A stretch of 64,000 nt of DNA from the NCBI GenBank assembly GCA_963751695.1, contig CAVVVP010000002.1, forward strand, positions 1 through 64,000, read 5' to 3'. This DNA is from SZUA-22 sp963751695 (lineage in GTDB: Bacteria; Bacteroidota; Ignavibacteria; Ignavibacteriales; Melioribacteraceae). Both the position numbers and the translations under genes were made by a program. Under the pieces are notes generated by a model. That model did not search any database. It was not told where the DNA came from and saw only the letters and a list, made by a program, of their open reading frames with translations. The stretch's first letter is position 1, and the number at the start of each line of letters is the position of its first letter. Below, piece after piece: positions 1 through 10,130 of the stretch.

Positions 1-69
1 TCACCAGTTTTTATTAATTAATATACTTGAAATTTATTTTCCCAATCTCGCTTCTTTTTTTAACTTGAT

Positions 70-2446
70 TTATTGAATATCAAATATAACTTTATGTAAT
101 TGTCCTTCCGTAAATTTAAATTTTCCTTTGTTTTCGTATTCACGGTTCACAACCATACCTTCATCTCGGCCGATATCAAAAGTTTCATGACCGGTGAAAC
201 CAATACTAACGGTTGCTTTAATGTCTATTTCCCCCACTTTTTTATCATTGAAGAAAAACTCAACAATTGACGGAGCGGTCAACCGAGCCTCTTTCATGGT
301 ATGCCTCATAGTGATTTTCAGATCGCCATGGGGAATCTTTATTCCCTTTAAATCGTGCCTATACAAGCCCAGGGTGGAATAGGTGTAACGCAATTTTCCA
401 TCCAGGATGAACATGACCTGCCCACTCATGTGTTCGCCTACAGCAAAGATGACACCTTCGCTGTTCTGGTCAGCGGATAAATAGGCATTTACCTCATAGT
501 TATTGGACTTCATAAAAGGTCCGGCCATTTCAGGAACCCTGTAAACATTGGGGGTCAGTTCCCAGTGCTTTTTGGCAGCAGCCTGGGGATTCGATTCGGG
601 CTGCAGCGTTCTGCCCAAGAGACCCTCCAATCGGGAACGCATCGTATTTTTCCGCTTCTTTCCAGAAGAGGTCTTCCAGTTCCTTTACTTTATCAGGATA
701 TTCATCGGCCAGATTGATCGATTGTGCCGGGATCTTCATCAATGTTATATAATTCCCATTCTGTATTCAAGGGATCAAATTTGGCCAGTGCACTGGGATC
801 AATTGACCAGGGGATACGGTAGGGTTTTCCGGCCAGGGTCCATCCTTCATGATAGATCCCCATAAAACCCGTCATTTCAAAATACTGGGTGGGGTGATTG
901 GTTTTGGCATCCGGCTTATCCCAGGCATAGACCAGCGATTTGCCGGGCCGTTCAATGACTTTTTGCCCGTTTACATAATCGGGTTGTGGTACTCCGGTGA
1001 CTTCCAGAGATGGTCGGGAAAATATCGGTGACATTCTGAAACTGCCTTCTCCATTCTCCCCTTGCCTTGATCATTTTCGGATAGCGGATGGCAGTGGCAG
1101 ACATCGTACCCCCAAAATGCGAGGCCATTTGTTTGGTCCATTGAAATGGTGTGGAGGTGGACCATGCCCAGGCCACGGAAAAATGATTGGCCAGATGGGG
1201 CCCGCCCCACTCTTCGATGCCGCCATGTTTTTCCAGCAGTTCAAGTTGTTGATCCATGGTAAGCGGAGGAAATCCATTATGCATCAAAATATCACGAAAT
1301 AGTACCGGTAGGTGTGCCCTCAGCTGTTGCACCGTTATCTGCTGTCAGGTAGATCACCAGGGTGTTATCCAGTTCACCCATTTTTTCAAGGTGGTCGATC
1401 ACTCTTCCGACATGAAAATCCACATGTTCCAGGAATCCGGCATTGACTTCCATCTGTCGTGAGCAGATAGGCTCTGCCTTCTTCACTGAAAGAGTCCCAG
1501 GCCGGGATCGTTTCGGGACGTTGAACAAGTTTTGTGTTCTCGGGCACCAGTCCCAGTTTTTTCTGACGGGCAAGCACTTCCTCACGATAAGCATCCCATC
1601 CCTGGTCGAATTTTCCCTTATACTTATCGCTCCATTCTTTAGGGACCTGCAAGGGTGCGTGTATGGCTCCGGGAGTATAGTAAATAAAAAATGGATTATC
1701 GCGCAGGCCTTTCCAGTTATCGAGCCACTTGATGGCCTTGTCCGCCATGTCGTGTGACAGGTGATAGGTTGAACCGTCGGCATTTGTTTTAGGGGTTTCA
1801 ATGGCGGTGGTGTTTTCATAGAGTAGCGGATGGAACTGGTTGGTTTCTCCGCCCAGAAATCCATAGAAATACTCAAAGCCCCACATGCCGGTGGGCCAGG
1901 CCTGAAACGGGCCCACCGGAGAGGCTTCTTCCATGGGCGTATTGTGCCATTTGCCGAATGCAGCGGTGGCATACCCGTTATCGGTCAGGATTTTGGCAAT
2001 GGATGGGGTGGAATAATCCATCTGGGAATTGTAGCCCGGATACCCGGTGGCAAATTCAGAGATAATCCCCGTACCAATGGTATGAATATTATGACCGGTC
2101 AACAGAGAACCACGTGTGGGAGAACAGACAGCCGCAACTGACATATGTGTGTACCGGATGCCTTCATCTCCAATACGGTCGAATGTCGGCGTTTTCATGG
2201 CCCCGCCATAGGAACCGGCATTGGAATACCCGGCATCATCCAACATAATCACCAAAACATTTGGAGCTCCTTTAGGAGCCTTGTGGGGCCAACAAAATAT
2301 GGTTTAGAATCAGCTAATGTTTTTCCTTGCACCCCTTTCCACTCATCCAATGGATAAGGGATAGATTTTTTTTCCTGTTCAGTAGAACAGGAAGTAATTA
2401 GCAACAGAGCTAGAATGCTCAAAATTGCTGTTAATAGTTTTTTCAT
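70..2446 (-). pseudogene. Arylsulfatase lipoprotein, broken by at least six frameshifts
   Basis: Large family S1 arylsulfatase of the roughly 780-residue AtsA type, which would remove sulfate esters outside the cytoplasm. It starts at ATG 2446 with a lipoprotein signal (MKKLLTAILSILALL, lipobox ITSC). The sulfatase fold follows in pieces: metal-binding 'VIMLDDAGY', then 'VCSPTRGSLLTG' carrying the C-x-P-x-R site whose Cys becomes formylglycine, then 'TADNGATAEG', then the C-terminal beta domain to the stop at 70. The reading frame changes near 2270, 1460, 1310, 1015, 735 and 640. Each change is a single-base indel, and I see no in-frame stop inside the pieces, so the protein sequence is otherwise well kept. 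GC content is higher than in the genes to the right. It is either a very young pseudogene or carries assembly errors. Confidence 0.85.
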
Positions 2447-2496
2447 TTTATACTCTTTATTTATCTGCAAGTAATTAATTTTTATAATACTCGTAA

Positions 2497-4223
2497 TTAA
2501 TAGATATATCTCTCCAATACTTCGGTTAACGGCTTTCCGCTGGCACCCGAAGGTGCTTTAATATTAAGATACTTTGAGAGTGTTAATGCAATATCAATTG
2601 TCTGGACTTCTCTAAAAACATTTGTTGCATCCAGACCATTTCCGGCAAAAATGATAGGAACAAAAGTATCGTAACGCCATGGTGAACCGTGAGTGCTGGC
2701 AACGGTTAATCCGTCAAAATCGTTTACAAACCAGTGAGGTTCAAGAACAAGGTAAATATCACCGGAGCGTTTCGGGTTGAAGTTACGGAGTATCTGCTGA
2801 TACAGCCTGGTATCCGGAATTTTTCCTTCCACCAAATCAATGCTTGGAACTGCATAGGCAATACCGTAAAATTTAACGAGTTCCTCCGCAATAGCCCGCG
2901 ACACTTCGTTAACATCCAGCTTATGCTGTTGTATCATCTCATTGTTTAAATAAATGTATGGATGATTCAACCCTGATATAAGTTCTTCAGCTATACCGTA
3001 CTTAGATTTTAGGTTTTCAATAGCCTTTGTTTTATCCAGGCTGTCCGGCACAAAATATTGAGCATCAATACCAAATTTATTCAAGTGGGCGGGAACTTCA
3101 GCTGCACCGTGATCGGCGGAAAGTACAATGAGTGTATTTTGCAGCCCAACCTGTTTGTCAATAAAGGCGAATAATTCAGACAAGGTTTTATCCAGACGGA
3201 GCAAATTATCTTCACTTTCCAGGCTTGACGGACCAAAAACATGTCCCACATAATCAGTGGAAGAAAAACTGATAGATAAATAGTCGGTGATCTCATCTTT
3301 TCCCAGATCTTCCTTTACAATGAGTTCCTGTGCAAAATTGAGGCATAACTCGTCACCCGCGGGACTGATGGTCAGCAGCGTTGTGAACATCTTTCCATCC
3401 GCTTCTCCAAAAGGATGCGGAAACACCACACCGTAGCCAGGCAGGTTTGTTTCATAGGGCATATCATCAAAATTTCCGTAAGTGTATTTCGATTTGTCAT
3501 ACATAAGATCCCAGTTTGTGCCGGAATATTCCGACGGGAACTTTTTTCTATTCCACTCAACCACCCACTGGGGATATTCATCATAATAGTAAGTGCTTGT
3601 TACAAACTCGCTTTTTGATTTGGAAAACCAGAATGCTTTACCAGCATGACCGGCCATTGTTACGGCTCCACGGTCTTTAACCGAGACCCCGAAAATTTTT
3701 GCATTGCTGTTTGTTCTTAAAGCCAACTCATCGCTGAATGTCGTGGTTAAAATTGCATTTGGGGATCGACCGTCCGTTCCTGCAAGTTTTTGAGTGGGGT
3801 CTACCTCCGTACTTTTATCAACACCACCTCCCTCACCAACAAGCGGATATTCGGCATCCTCGATATTATAGAGAACTCTACCGAACTCCTTATCGAACCA
3901 AATATTACCGATCATACCATGATCGGCAGGATCCGCTCCGGTTGCCAGCGTTGTATGACCAACAACGGTTTCGGTATTCGCATGTCGGTGATGTGCATTC
4001 TCATATACAATTCCATTCTCGTACAAATATCGAAAACCGCCTTCACCCAATTTGTTATAAACAGATCCGGGCATATCGCCCCTTAACTGATCTACCGTAA
4101 TCTGTAGAATCAGCTTTGGAGAATTTGCGATACTATTTTGACTGTAAGTCTTTGATGCAAGACATAAAAAGATAATTGCCGATAATACAAACGAGATTTT
4201 AAATATTTTTTTATTGATTTCAT
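2497..4223 (-). CDS. PafA-like alkaline phosphatase / type I phosphodiesterase family, signal peptide frameshifted
   Basis: Secreted metal-dependent phosphatase of the alkaline phosphatase superfamily. The body shows the PafA-type metal and nucleophile region 'HANTETVVGHTTLATG' (nucleophile Thr) and 'LSADHGAAEVP' for the distal metal ligands. The open frame has its first Met at 4074, inside the conserved 'DQLRGDMPG' start of the domain, so that is not the true start. Upstream, ATG 4223 opens MKSIKK and then hits a 7-A tract (4206-4212 on the plus strand as T7). Adding one A restores a good signal peptide (IFKISFVLSAIIFLCLASK, cleavage near TYSQ) that runs into 'LILQITVDQLRGD'. The gene therefore carries a one-base homopolymer deletion at its 5' end: a slippage mutation, a phase-variable tract or a sequencing error. 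It follows the arylsulfatase on the same strand with a 50-bp gap. Confidence 0.8.
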
Positions 4224-4243
4224 TTTATAATTCCTCACAATTC

Positions 4244-5596
4244 TTATTTCATTTTTTCTGCTTTTGGTGCTTCCCAAGTTTTCATCTTCTCTAGATCAGC
4301 AACATAAACTCTTAAAATTATATCAATATCTTCATCCTTACGGTCAATAGGCAACCAGTTTTCCTCAGGTACGCCATCAGGTTTTTTGTCAGCAACATAA
4401 ATTTCTATACCGCCATCATCATTCAATTTATATCCAGCATTTTCACCAACACTATACTTTTTTCTTTCATTTGGAATAAAGAATCCATTTGCCTTATCGT
4501 AGAGTGTCAGTGACCAGAATGCTTGTGCTGGAGGCAATTCCTCCTTTGTCATCTTTATAACATAATCATTTTTAGCATTCATTGATTCACCATCAACAGT
4601 TGTCACACTTGGATACATAGCTTCCTCCATCGGTAATCCAATTGGGCCGATAACTGAGACAGTTATGATAGTTTCTAAATCCGTTAAACCTTTAGTCTTA
4701 AACATTTTTGGAGCCATTCCCTGTGCTAGACCGGGATCGTTTAATTTTGCAAGATATTCCTTTTGGATCTCCTCAGCTGCACTTCTAAAACGCTTTCCAT
4801 CTATCTTAACTTCTGGATTATATTCTTTCCCGGGCTCTACACCAAGTGGACGATATGCCTCGAGTACCTTCTGATCCATTTCATCATTTGGATCAAAAGA
4901 AATATGATTGAACACAAACTGCATCACTTCCAAAAGGTTGTTTTCAAAAACATCTAAGTCGGTCTTTCCAACCTCAGGAAATTTAATTTCTTCTGTGGGT
5001 AAAGCCTCTCCACCATTATATTCAGATAGTGATTGAATTTTTATAGTATTTATTTGCTCTACAATTTTCTTAAATTTTTCCGGTTCGTTAGCGTGAGGCA
5101 TGATTCGAAATACTGCTGAAACAAAATCTCCGGTTGTTTTATAAATCTCATCGACTCCTTCTACATCTTCTCCGTCATATCCTTGGGTTCTATCTGAATA
5201 GAATAAGATTATCTCAGGGGTTTTGAAATCTCCATTGCGTGTTGCTTTTGGAACATCCACATAGTGGTCATACGCAGTTACCATTAGGGAAACATACTTT
5301 GAATCGAAAGCAGGTAAATAAAGTATTATTGGTTCTGTTCGTAAGTCAAGCATGGCACTTGAATAGAAGGAATCATTATTTGGTCTGGCAATATCCTTCA
5401 TTGTATGGTCTTTAAGATTTGTATCTGAATGCAGTGTGTTCCAACCACCTTGTTGGAGTGCAAACTTATTATTTACATTGTACAGGGCAACATACTGATA
5501 TGAGCGTTTTACAATTTCTTTAACTTGGTCATCTGTTAATGACTGATCTGATTGACCTGCCCCCATTATATGTACCAGTGTTAAAGTTATACTCAT
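4244..5596 (-). CDS. DUF1254/DUF1214 domain protein, 5' end replaced by IS sequence
   Basis: About 450 residues. The N-terminal half matches DUF1254 ('RPNNDSFYSSAMLDLRTEPI', 'YVSLMVTAYDHYVDVP') and the C-terminal half DUF1214 ('PPAQAFWSLTLYDKANGFF' and a 'NWLPIDRKDEDIDIILRVY' region). These domains occur together in exported bacterial proteins of poorly known function, and I do not assign an activity. Family members start with a signal peptide. Here the first 14 or so residues (MSITLTLVHIMGAG) are encoded by the end of the adjoining IS element, whose terminal repeat begins at 5553. The native start and signal peptide are gone, so any product is probably cytosolic or not made. I regard it as a truncated gene whose remaining frame happens to be open. 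Confidence 0.75.
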   Translation of the reverse strand: MSITLTLVHIMGAGQSDQSLTDDQVKEIVKRSYQYVALYNVNNKFALQQGGWNTLHSDTNLKDHTMKDIARPNNDSFYSSAMLDLRTEPIILYLPAFDSKYVSLMVTAYDHYVDVPKATRNGDFKTPEIILFYSDRTQGYDGEDVEGVDEIYKTTGDFVSAVFRIMPHANEPEKFKKIVEQINTIKIQSLSEYNGGEALPTEEIKFPEVGKTDLDVFENNLLEVMQFVFNHISFDPNDEMDQKVLEAYRPLGVEPGKEYNPEVKIDGKRFRSAAEEIQKEYLAKLNDPGLAQGMAPKMFKTKGLTDLETIITVSVIGPIGLPMEEAMYPSVTTVDGESMNAKNDYVIKMTKEELPPAQAFWSLTLYDKANGFFIPNERKKYSVGENAGYKLNDDGGIEIYVADKKPDGVPEENWLPIDRKDEDIDIILRVYVADLEKMKTWEAPKAEKMK

Positions 5597-5599
5597 ACC

Positions 5600-6451
5600 C
5601 TAAGCACTGGCTACTTCAGGGTAAGGTACTGCCTCCGGTACCGGAGGCGCAAAATTTAATGAACTGTGGGGTCTGACCTTATTATAATGTTCTCTCCACT
5701 GTTCTGTCAATACTCTTGCTTCTAATATAGTATCAAATATCTCTCCGTTCAATAGTTCATCTCTCAACTTTCCATTAAATGATTCTATATATCCATTTTC
5801 CCATGGACTTCCCGGTTCAATATATAAAGTCTTAACTCCGATTCTTTGTAGCCATTTTCTTATTGCTAGTGCTGTAAATTCACTCCCATTATCTGAACGG
5901 ATATAATCTGGTATTCCATGTGAGATAAAGAGTTCACTTAGCTTATATAACACCTCTGATGAGTTAATCTGACGATCTACATGGATAGCCAGGCATTCTC
6001 TGCTGTATTCATCTATTATGTTCAACATCCGCATTGCTTTTCCATCACTTGTTCTTTCAAATACAAAATCATAACTCCAAACATGGTTCTTATACATCGG
6101 TTTTAGTCTTATACATGATCCATCATTAAACCATAATCTCTTCCTTTTAGGCTGTTTTCTTGGAACTTTTAGTCCTTCTCTTCTCCATATTCTTTCTACT
6201 CTCTTGTGGTTTACTCTCCATCCTCTCTGGTTTAACAGAGCTGTAATGCGTCGGTATCCATAGCGTCCATAGTCTTTTGCTAACTTTATTATCTCCTCAG
6301 TCAGAGCTGCTTCATCATCCTTTTCTCTCTTTTTCCTCCTCTGGGTCGATCTTGGTTGTTCTAACACCCGACAAGCTCTTCTTTCTGAGACATGCAGCTT
6401 CTTGACTATCTCTTCTACTGCCCGACGTCTCTTTGCCGGGCTTAATAATTT
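5600..6451 (-). CDS. IS3-family transposase OrfB (DDE catalytic subunit)
   Basis: Retroviral-integrase-type catalytic part of the transposase. An HTH_21-like region ('YGRYGYRRITALLNQRGW') is followed by the rve core with the DDE residues in 'VWSYDFVFERTSDG', 'IRSDNGSEFTAL' and 'SPWENGYIESFNGKL'. All catalytic residues are present and the C-terminus is complete. The frame joins OrfA by a -1 shift at 6448-6454 and begins there at codon AAA (6451-6449). A GTG at 6367 is the first possible internal start. Normally OrfB is made as an OrfAB fusion. The element looks active in sequence. Confidence 0.9.
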   Translation of the reverse strand, partial: KLLSPAKRRRAVEEIVKKLHVSERRACRVLEQPRSTQRRKKREKDDEAALTEEIIKLAKDYGRYGYRRITALLNQRGWRVNHKRVERIWRREGLKVPRKQPKRKRLWFNDGSCIRLKPMYKNHVWSYDFVFERTSDGKAMRMLNIIDEYSRECLAIHVDRQINSSEVLYKLSELFISHGIPDYIRSDNGSEFTALAIRKWLQRIGVKTLYIEPGSPWENGYIESFNGKLRDELLNGEIFDTILEARVLTEQWREHYNKVRPHSSLNFAPPVPEAVPYPEVASA

Positions 6452-6720
6452 CCCCGAGATGCTTCCTTTAGTATGGAATTATCTATGGACAGATCTGCCA
6501 CTATTTTCTTTAATCTGGCATTTTCTTGTTCTAATGCCTTCAATCTTTTGGCTTGATCTATTCGTATCCCTCCGTATTCTTTTCTCCATCTATAGTAGGT
6601 TTGATTTGTAATCCCTAATTGCTTGCAAATCTGATCAACTGTTGAGCCTTGTGACTGCATTACTTCTGCTTCTCGTAGTTTACCAATGATTTGTTCTGTG
6701 CTGTACTTGATTTTCCCCAT
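6442..6720 (-). CDS. IS3-family transposase OrfA (DNA-binding subunit)
   Basis: 92 residues. An HTH_Tnp_1 helix-turn-helix ('YSTEQIIGKLREAEVMQSQG' then 'QICKQLGITNQTYYRWRKEY') is followed by a leucine-zipper coiled coil ('LKALEQENARLKKIVADLSI') used for multimerisation. The frame ends with 'ILKEASRGNY' and stop TAA at 6442-6444, just after a slippery heptamer. OrfA of this family binds the IS ends and represses transposition when made alone. Confidence 0.9.
   Translation of the reverse strand: MGKIKYSTEQIIGKLREAEVMQSQGSTVDQICKQLGITNQTYYRWRKEYGGIRIDQAKRLKALEQENARLKKIVADLSIDNSILKEASRGNY
6448..6454 (-). promoter_or_regulatory. Programmed -1 ribosomal frameshift site, G GGA AAT
   Basis: On the minus strand the OrfA zero frame reads CGG GGA AAT TAT TAA, containing the heptamer G-GGA-AAT (X-XXY-YYZ). 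A -1 slip here puts ribosomes into the OrfB frame (AAA TTA TTA AGC CCG GCA, then K R R R A V). The OrfA stop follows 6 bases later. This is the standard way IS3-family elements make OrfAB transposase. Confidence 0.75.
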
Positions 6721-6783
6721 AAATTTCCTCCTTTGATCCTAAATATAACATTTATAGTGGATCACTTTTTGGGGGGCAGGTCA

Positions 6784-8037
6784 GTTTGGCAGCAGGTATT
6801 ATTTCAGAATGATTCTTTGAAATCAGCAGCAGTAAATAAATGGAATGGTCTTGATCCACTCACTCCAAATCCTGAATATCTGCTGGAAAAAAATATATCC
6901 TTCAGTGGAGGAACAAGTACTACTCAATTTACAGATCATCAATCAGCAACATTTAGTACCGTTACATATAAACGAATTTTTGAAAGTGACTTTTTAGTAG
7001 GTGCGGGAGCTGTTATTGGAGGTCCTAGCCTCGAATATGGATGGCAGTGGAAATGGCAAAGTGTAAATAGCACAGTCAATGACACTTCAAATTCAAACGA
7101 ACAAACAGTTGGTTATACGCTAGCTGATAATGATGATGGTGATTTTTTCAGCGTTGATGTTTTACATGATCCCGCATACGGTACACCGATATTTAATTTA
7201 GTTGCAGGTACAAGCAGCTGCCCATGGGAAGTAGGTACACAGCCACGTGATGGTGCACAATTGGGTATTAATAGTTTTTCTCAGAAAGATGTACCGCCAA
7301 ATGAACCTGCTGTATTTACGCTTGCCCTAGGGAATACAAGTGAAAGTGGAGAATCCCGCCCATACGATCTAAGGATAGTTCAACTCTCCAATCCTGATGG
7401 TGCAATAATTAAAGTTGGTGGTGTTGCAATGGGTGATGCACTTTCTTACTACATCCCAGCAGGTGACTCGTCATACAAAGCTACACTTACTGTAGAACGC
7501 GGACCATTGGCTTATGACTACGAAAACCTTCAGCTTATAATGGTACCCCCCTGCGAATTCGATGCTTATAACGATAACACACCATTGGCAGATACAGTTA
7601 CATTTTCTGTCCATTTTGCCAGCCCGCTTAGTAATGCTGCCCTCGCGTATCCAAGTGACGACTGGGAAATAAATCCGGATGAACCAGATTCAATGCAAGT
7701 AGTAATTAATGAATACAATGCACAAAATGAATATTTAAGTGCAATCCGATTTGAATACAGAAGACCAAACGGAAGTTGGAATAAAGCATTTGAAGTGAAC
7801 AAGTCAGAATTAACAAGTCAGAATCTGCGCCGCTATTGGAATTATTCTCACCTTGACGATGGCGAATATGAGTTAAGAGTAGTAAGTGATGGTGGAATCA
7901 ACGGAGTTAGGTATAGCCCCGTGACAATAGGCAGCATATCCAGAAAGGAATTAATTATGAACGGCAAACCAGGAGCCTGCAGATGCTGTTCTGAATTTGG
8001 ACGATCAAATAGCAATCAAATTTTCTTCTGGTATTAA
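6784..8037 (+). pseudogene. Large T9SS-exported surface protein, 5' part truncated by IS
   Basis: Upstream part of a large secreted protein whose C-terminal part continues at 7997-10093. The frame is open from 6784, the first base after the IS, with 'VWQQVLFQNDSLKSAA'. The native start and signal peptide are missing; the open frame enters from inside the IS (possible ATG 6691). The content is beta-rich surface-protein sequence ('LADTVTFSVHFASPLS', 'LDDGEYELRVVSDGG'), with no enzyme motif that I recognise. Near 7975 an extra G (aaaccagg instead of aaaccag) breaks the frame and ends it at 8037. Removing one base continues directly as 'EPADAVLNLDDQIAIKFSSG'. Confidence 0.75.
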
Positions 8038-10093
8038 TTTTGAAAAATTAAATGTAAAAAGCGATATCTCTTTAATAGATGCTTCGGATAGCAGTGCAAT
8101 TGATTTTAGTATTGTTTTGGCTGGGAATAAATTAATTCTAAATCCAGAAGTACCATTTTCGGAACTTTCAGAGCGAACTCTTATTGCAACTGTAAACAAT
8201 TTAGAAGATGTAGAAGGCAATCGGCTGCGTCAATCGGTTCAGTGGAGTTTCGAGGTATCTCAAAGTACAGCTTATTGGAAATCCTTGACTACAGACATGA
8301 AGGTATATGAAGGGCATGAATCAATATCTCCAGGAATACTTTATAATGCAGGCTCTGAAAAAATTGCATACCAGATAAAACATGTTCCATCATGGTTGCA
8401 AATTGATTCTGAAGATTTTAACGGAGAGATAGAAGCGGGAGCCGAGCGACATATACTATTAAAATATGAGGGACAAGCTACATCTGGTACCCTTTCTGAT
8501 GTAATAACTGTTACGTTGGCTGGAAAAGATGAAACTAAAAATGTAACACTTAGTGTACTTCCGAACCTACCAGTGTGGAGTGTTCAACAGTCAACTGGAG
8601 GCAATTATGTTACGCAGGTCTATTCTCAGGTACTGATAAATAATAAATTATCTAAAGATGAATTCGATATTGTTGGAGTTTTTATTGGCGATTCATTTTG
8701 CGGAATGGGCAATATAAAAATTGATGAAGGGACTGGAAAATATACTGCAGCTTTCCCAATTTATTATAGTTCTGCTTCTGCAAATTCCCTTGAATTCCGT
8801 CTTTGGGATGCAGATGAAGGAAAAGAATACAGATATTATAGTGATGAATTCCTCTTCCAGTCCGGTTCTACTATAGGCAGTAGGAATGAACCGATTTTAA
8901 TAGAGCCAAATGAAGCATACCAATCTATCTTGCTAAAAAGTGGGTGGAACTGGATATCATTTAATGTAGCAACATCTGACTTATCAATAGATAGAGTATT
9001 GAAAGACTACCCAGCAAAAACGGGTGATCTAATTAAGAATCAATATTCATTCAGTGAATATTCTAAAGAATACGGATGGATAGGAACTCTTGATTTCTTA
9101 AGCTTGGAATCCGGGGCAAGATTAAAATCTGTTAACTCTGGAGAACTTGTAGCCTCTGGACTTAGAGCTTCCAATTGGGCTACTCCTGCTCTTCTATCAA
9201 AAGGTTGGAATTGGATCAGTTACCTGCCGGAAGAAAAACTTTCAATCAAAGACGCACTATATTTTATGGAGGCTATACCAGGTGATAAAATTCAAAGTCA
9301 ATTTCAGTCAGCGGTATTCAACAATAATGGGGAGTGGTTGGGAACTTTAAATGAATTGGAGCCAGGTAAGGGATACCTCTTATACACCGAATCTCCTAAA
9401 CAGTTGATATATCCAGATCTCAAAAAAGCAAATAGCACTGAACTAGTCTTTAAAGAAAAATCCGATTGGTTTGTAGATGTTAAAAAGTACGAAACCAGTA
9501 TGAGTTTGATCGGTGAACTCGAATTACTAGGCGAAACTTATGGAGACAGTTCAACAATTGTGGCTGCGTTTATTAATGGCGAATGCCGAGGAGTAGTCAA
9601 ACCAAAATATATCCCGCAATTAGACAAATATGTTAACTTTATGATGGTTTATGGTGATCCTACCGAAATTGGTGATACTGTGCGAATCAAGTTGTTTGAT
9701 TCAGGTAAAGAATTGATTAGAGATATTGAATATAAGTTAGCATTCGGAAAAGATAATCATTTCGGAAGTTTACAAAAGCCTGAATTGTTAAAAGCATTGC
9801 AGACTGACAGTGAGCGTATTCCAAATAATTATTATCTTGAGCAAAATTATCCTAATCCATTCAATCCATCAACTACGATAAACTATGGAATTCCTAAAAA
9901 TGGTAATGTGACAATTTTAATTTATAATATCCTTGGAGAACGAGTTGCTGTCCTCGTAGATCAAGTACAGAAAGCAGGTAGGTATTCATTAATATTTGAG
10001 GCCAACAAATTCGGAATGGCTAGTAGTGTTTATTTCTACCAAATAAAAAGTGAGGACTTTGTGACCTCAAAGAAAATGCTGTTATTGAAATAA
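7997..10093 (+). CDS. C-terminal part of the T9SS surface protein, with sorting domain
   Basis: About 700 residues in frame; TTG 7997 is only a formal start, because this is the continuation of the frame broken near 7975. It begins with a bacterial Ig-like ('LDDQIAIKFSSGINFEKL') segment. In the middle are two related units beginning 'LKSGWNWISFNV' (about 8936) and 'LSKGWNWISYLP' (about 9195), each ending in W-x-GTL-x-x-L and a glycine-rich turn, so this is an internal duplication. It ends with a type A T9SS sorting domain ('LEQNYPNPFNPSTTINYGIP' to 'SKKMLLLK'), which directs the protein through the type IX system to the cell surface. The protein has lost its N-terminus to the IS and is probably not functional. 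Confidence 0.75.
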   Translation: MDDQIAIKFSSGINFEKLNVKSDISLIDASDSSAIDFSIVLAGNKLILNPEVPFSELSERTLIATVNNLEDVEGNRLRQSVQWSFEVSQSTAYWKSLTTDMKVYEGHESISPGILYNAGSEKIAYQIKHVPSWLQIDSEDFNGEIEAGAERHILLKYEGQATSGTLSDVITVTLAGKDETKNVTLSVLPNLPVWSVQQSTGGNYVTQVYSQVLINNKLSKDEFDIVGVFIGDSFCGMGNIKIDEGTGKYTAAFPIYYSSASANSLEFRLWDADEGKEYRYYSDEFLFQSGSTIGSRNEPILIEPNEAYQSILLKSGWNWISFNVATSDLSIDRVLKDYPAKTGDLIKNQYSFSEYSKEYGWIGTLDFLSLESGARLKSVNSGELVASGLRASNWATPALLSKGWNWISYLPEEKLSIKDALYFMEAIPGDKIQSQFQSAVFNNNGEWLGTLNELEPGKGYLLYTESPKQLIYPDLKKANSTELVFKEKSDWFVDVKKYETSMSLIGELELLGETYGDSSTIVAAFINGECRGVVKPKYIPQLDKYVNFMMVYGDPTEIGDTVRIKLFDSGKELIRDIEYKLAFGKDNHFGSLQKPELLKALQTDSERIPNNYYLEQNYPNPFNPSTTINYGIPKNGNVTILIYNILGERVAVLVDQVQKAGRYSLIFEANKFGMASSVYFYQIKSEDFVTSKKMLLLK

Positions 10094-10130
10094 TTGATTT
10101 TTAATTGCTCTTAAAATTTTTAAGGAAATA

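Larger units (their letters stand above)
5553..6783 (-). mobile_element. IS3-family insertion sequence, complete, 1231 bp
   Basis: Bounded by inverted repeats: TGACCTGCCCCC at 5553 and its complement ending at 6783. The first 12 bases are identical, and the arms then diverge. It encodes OrfA and OrfB in the usual two-frame arrangement on the minus strand. The flanking triplets (gat before 5553, gtt after 6783) do not match and neither do the flanking tetramers, so no target-site duplication is visible. Both neighbours, transcribed away from the element, have lost their 5' ends. That fits an adjacent deletion or recombination between two copies after insertion. A decayed partial copy lies at 38876-39054. 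Confidence 0.9.

Noticed and set aside
5553..6783. The IS as part of a composite transposon carrying the sugar genes, with the relic at 38876 as the other end
   Set aside because: The two copies differ greatly in age and the relic lacks an intact transposase and outer end, so there is no evidence that they ever moved the intervening DNA together.
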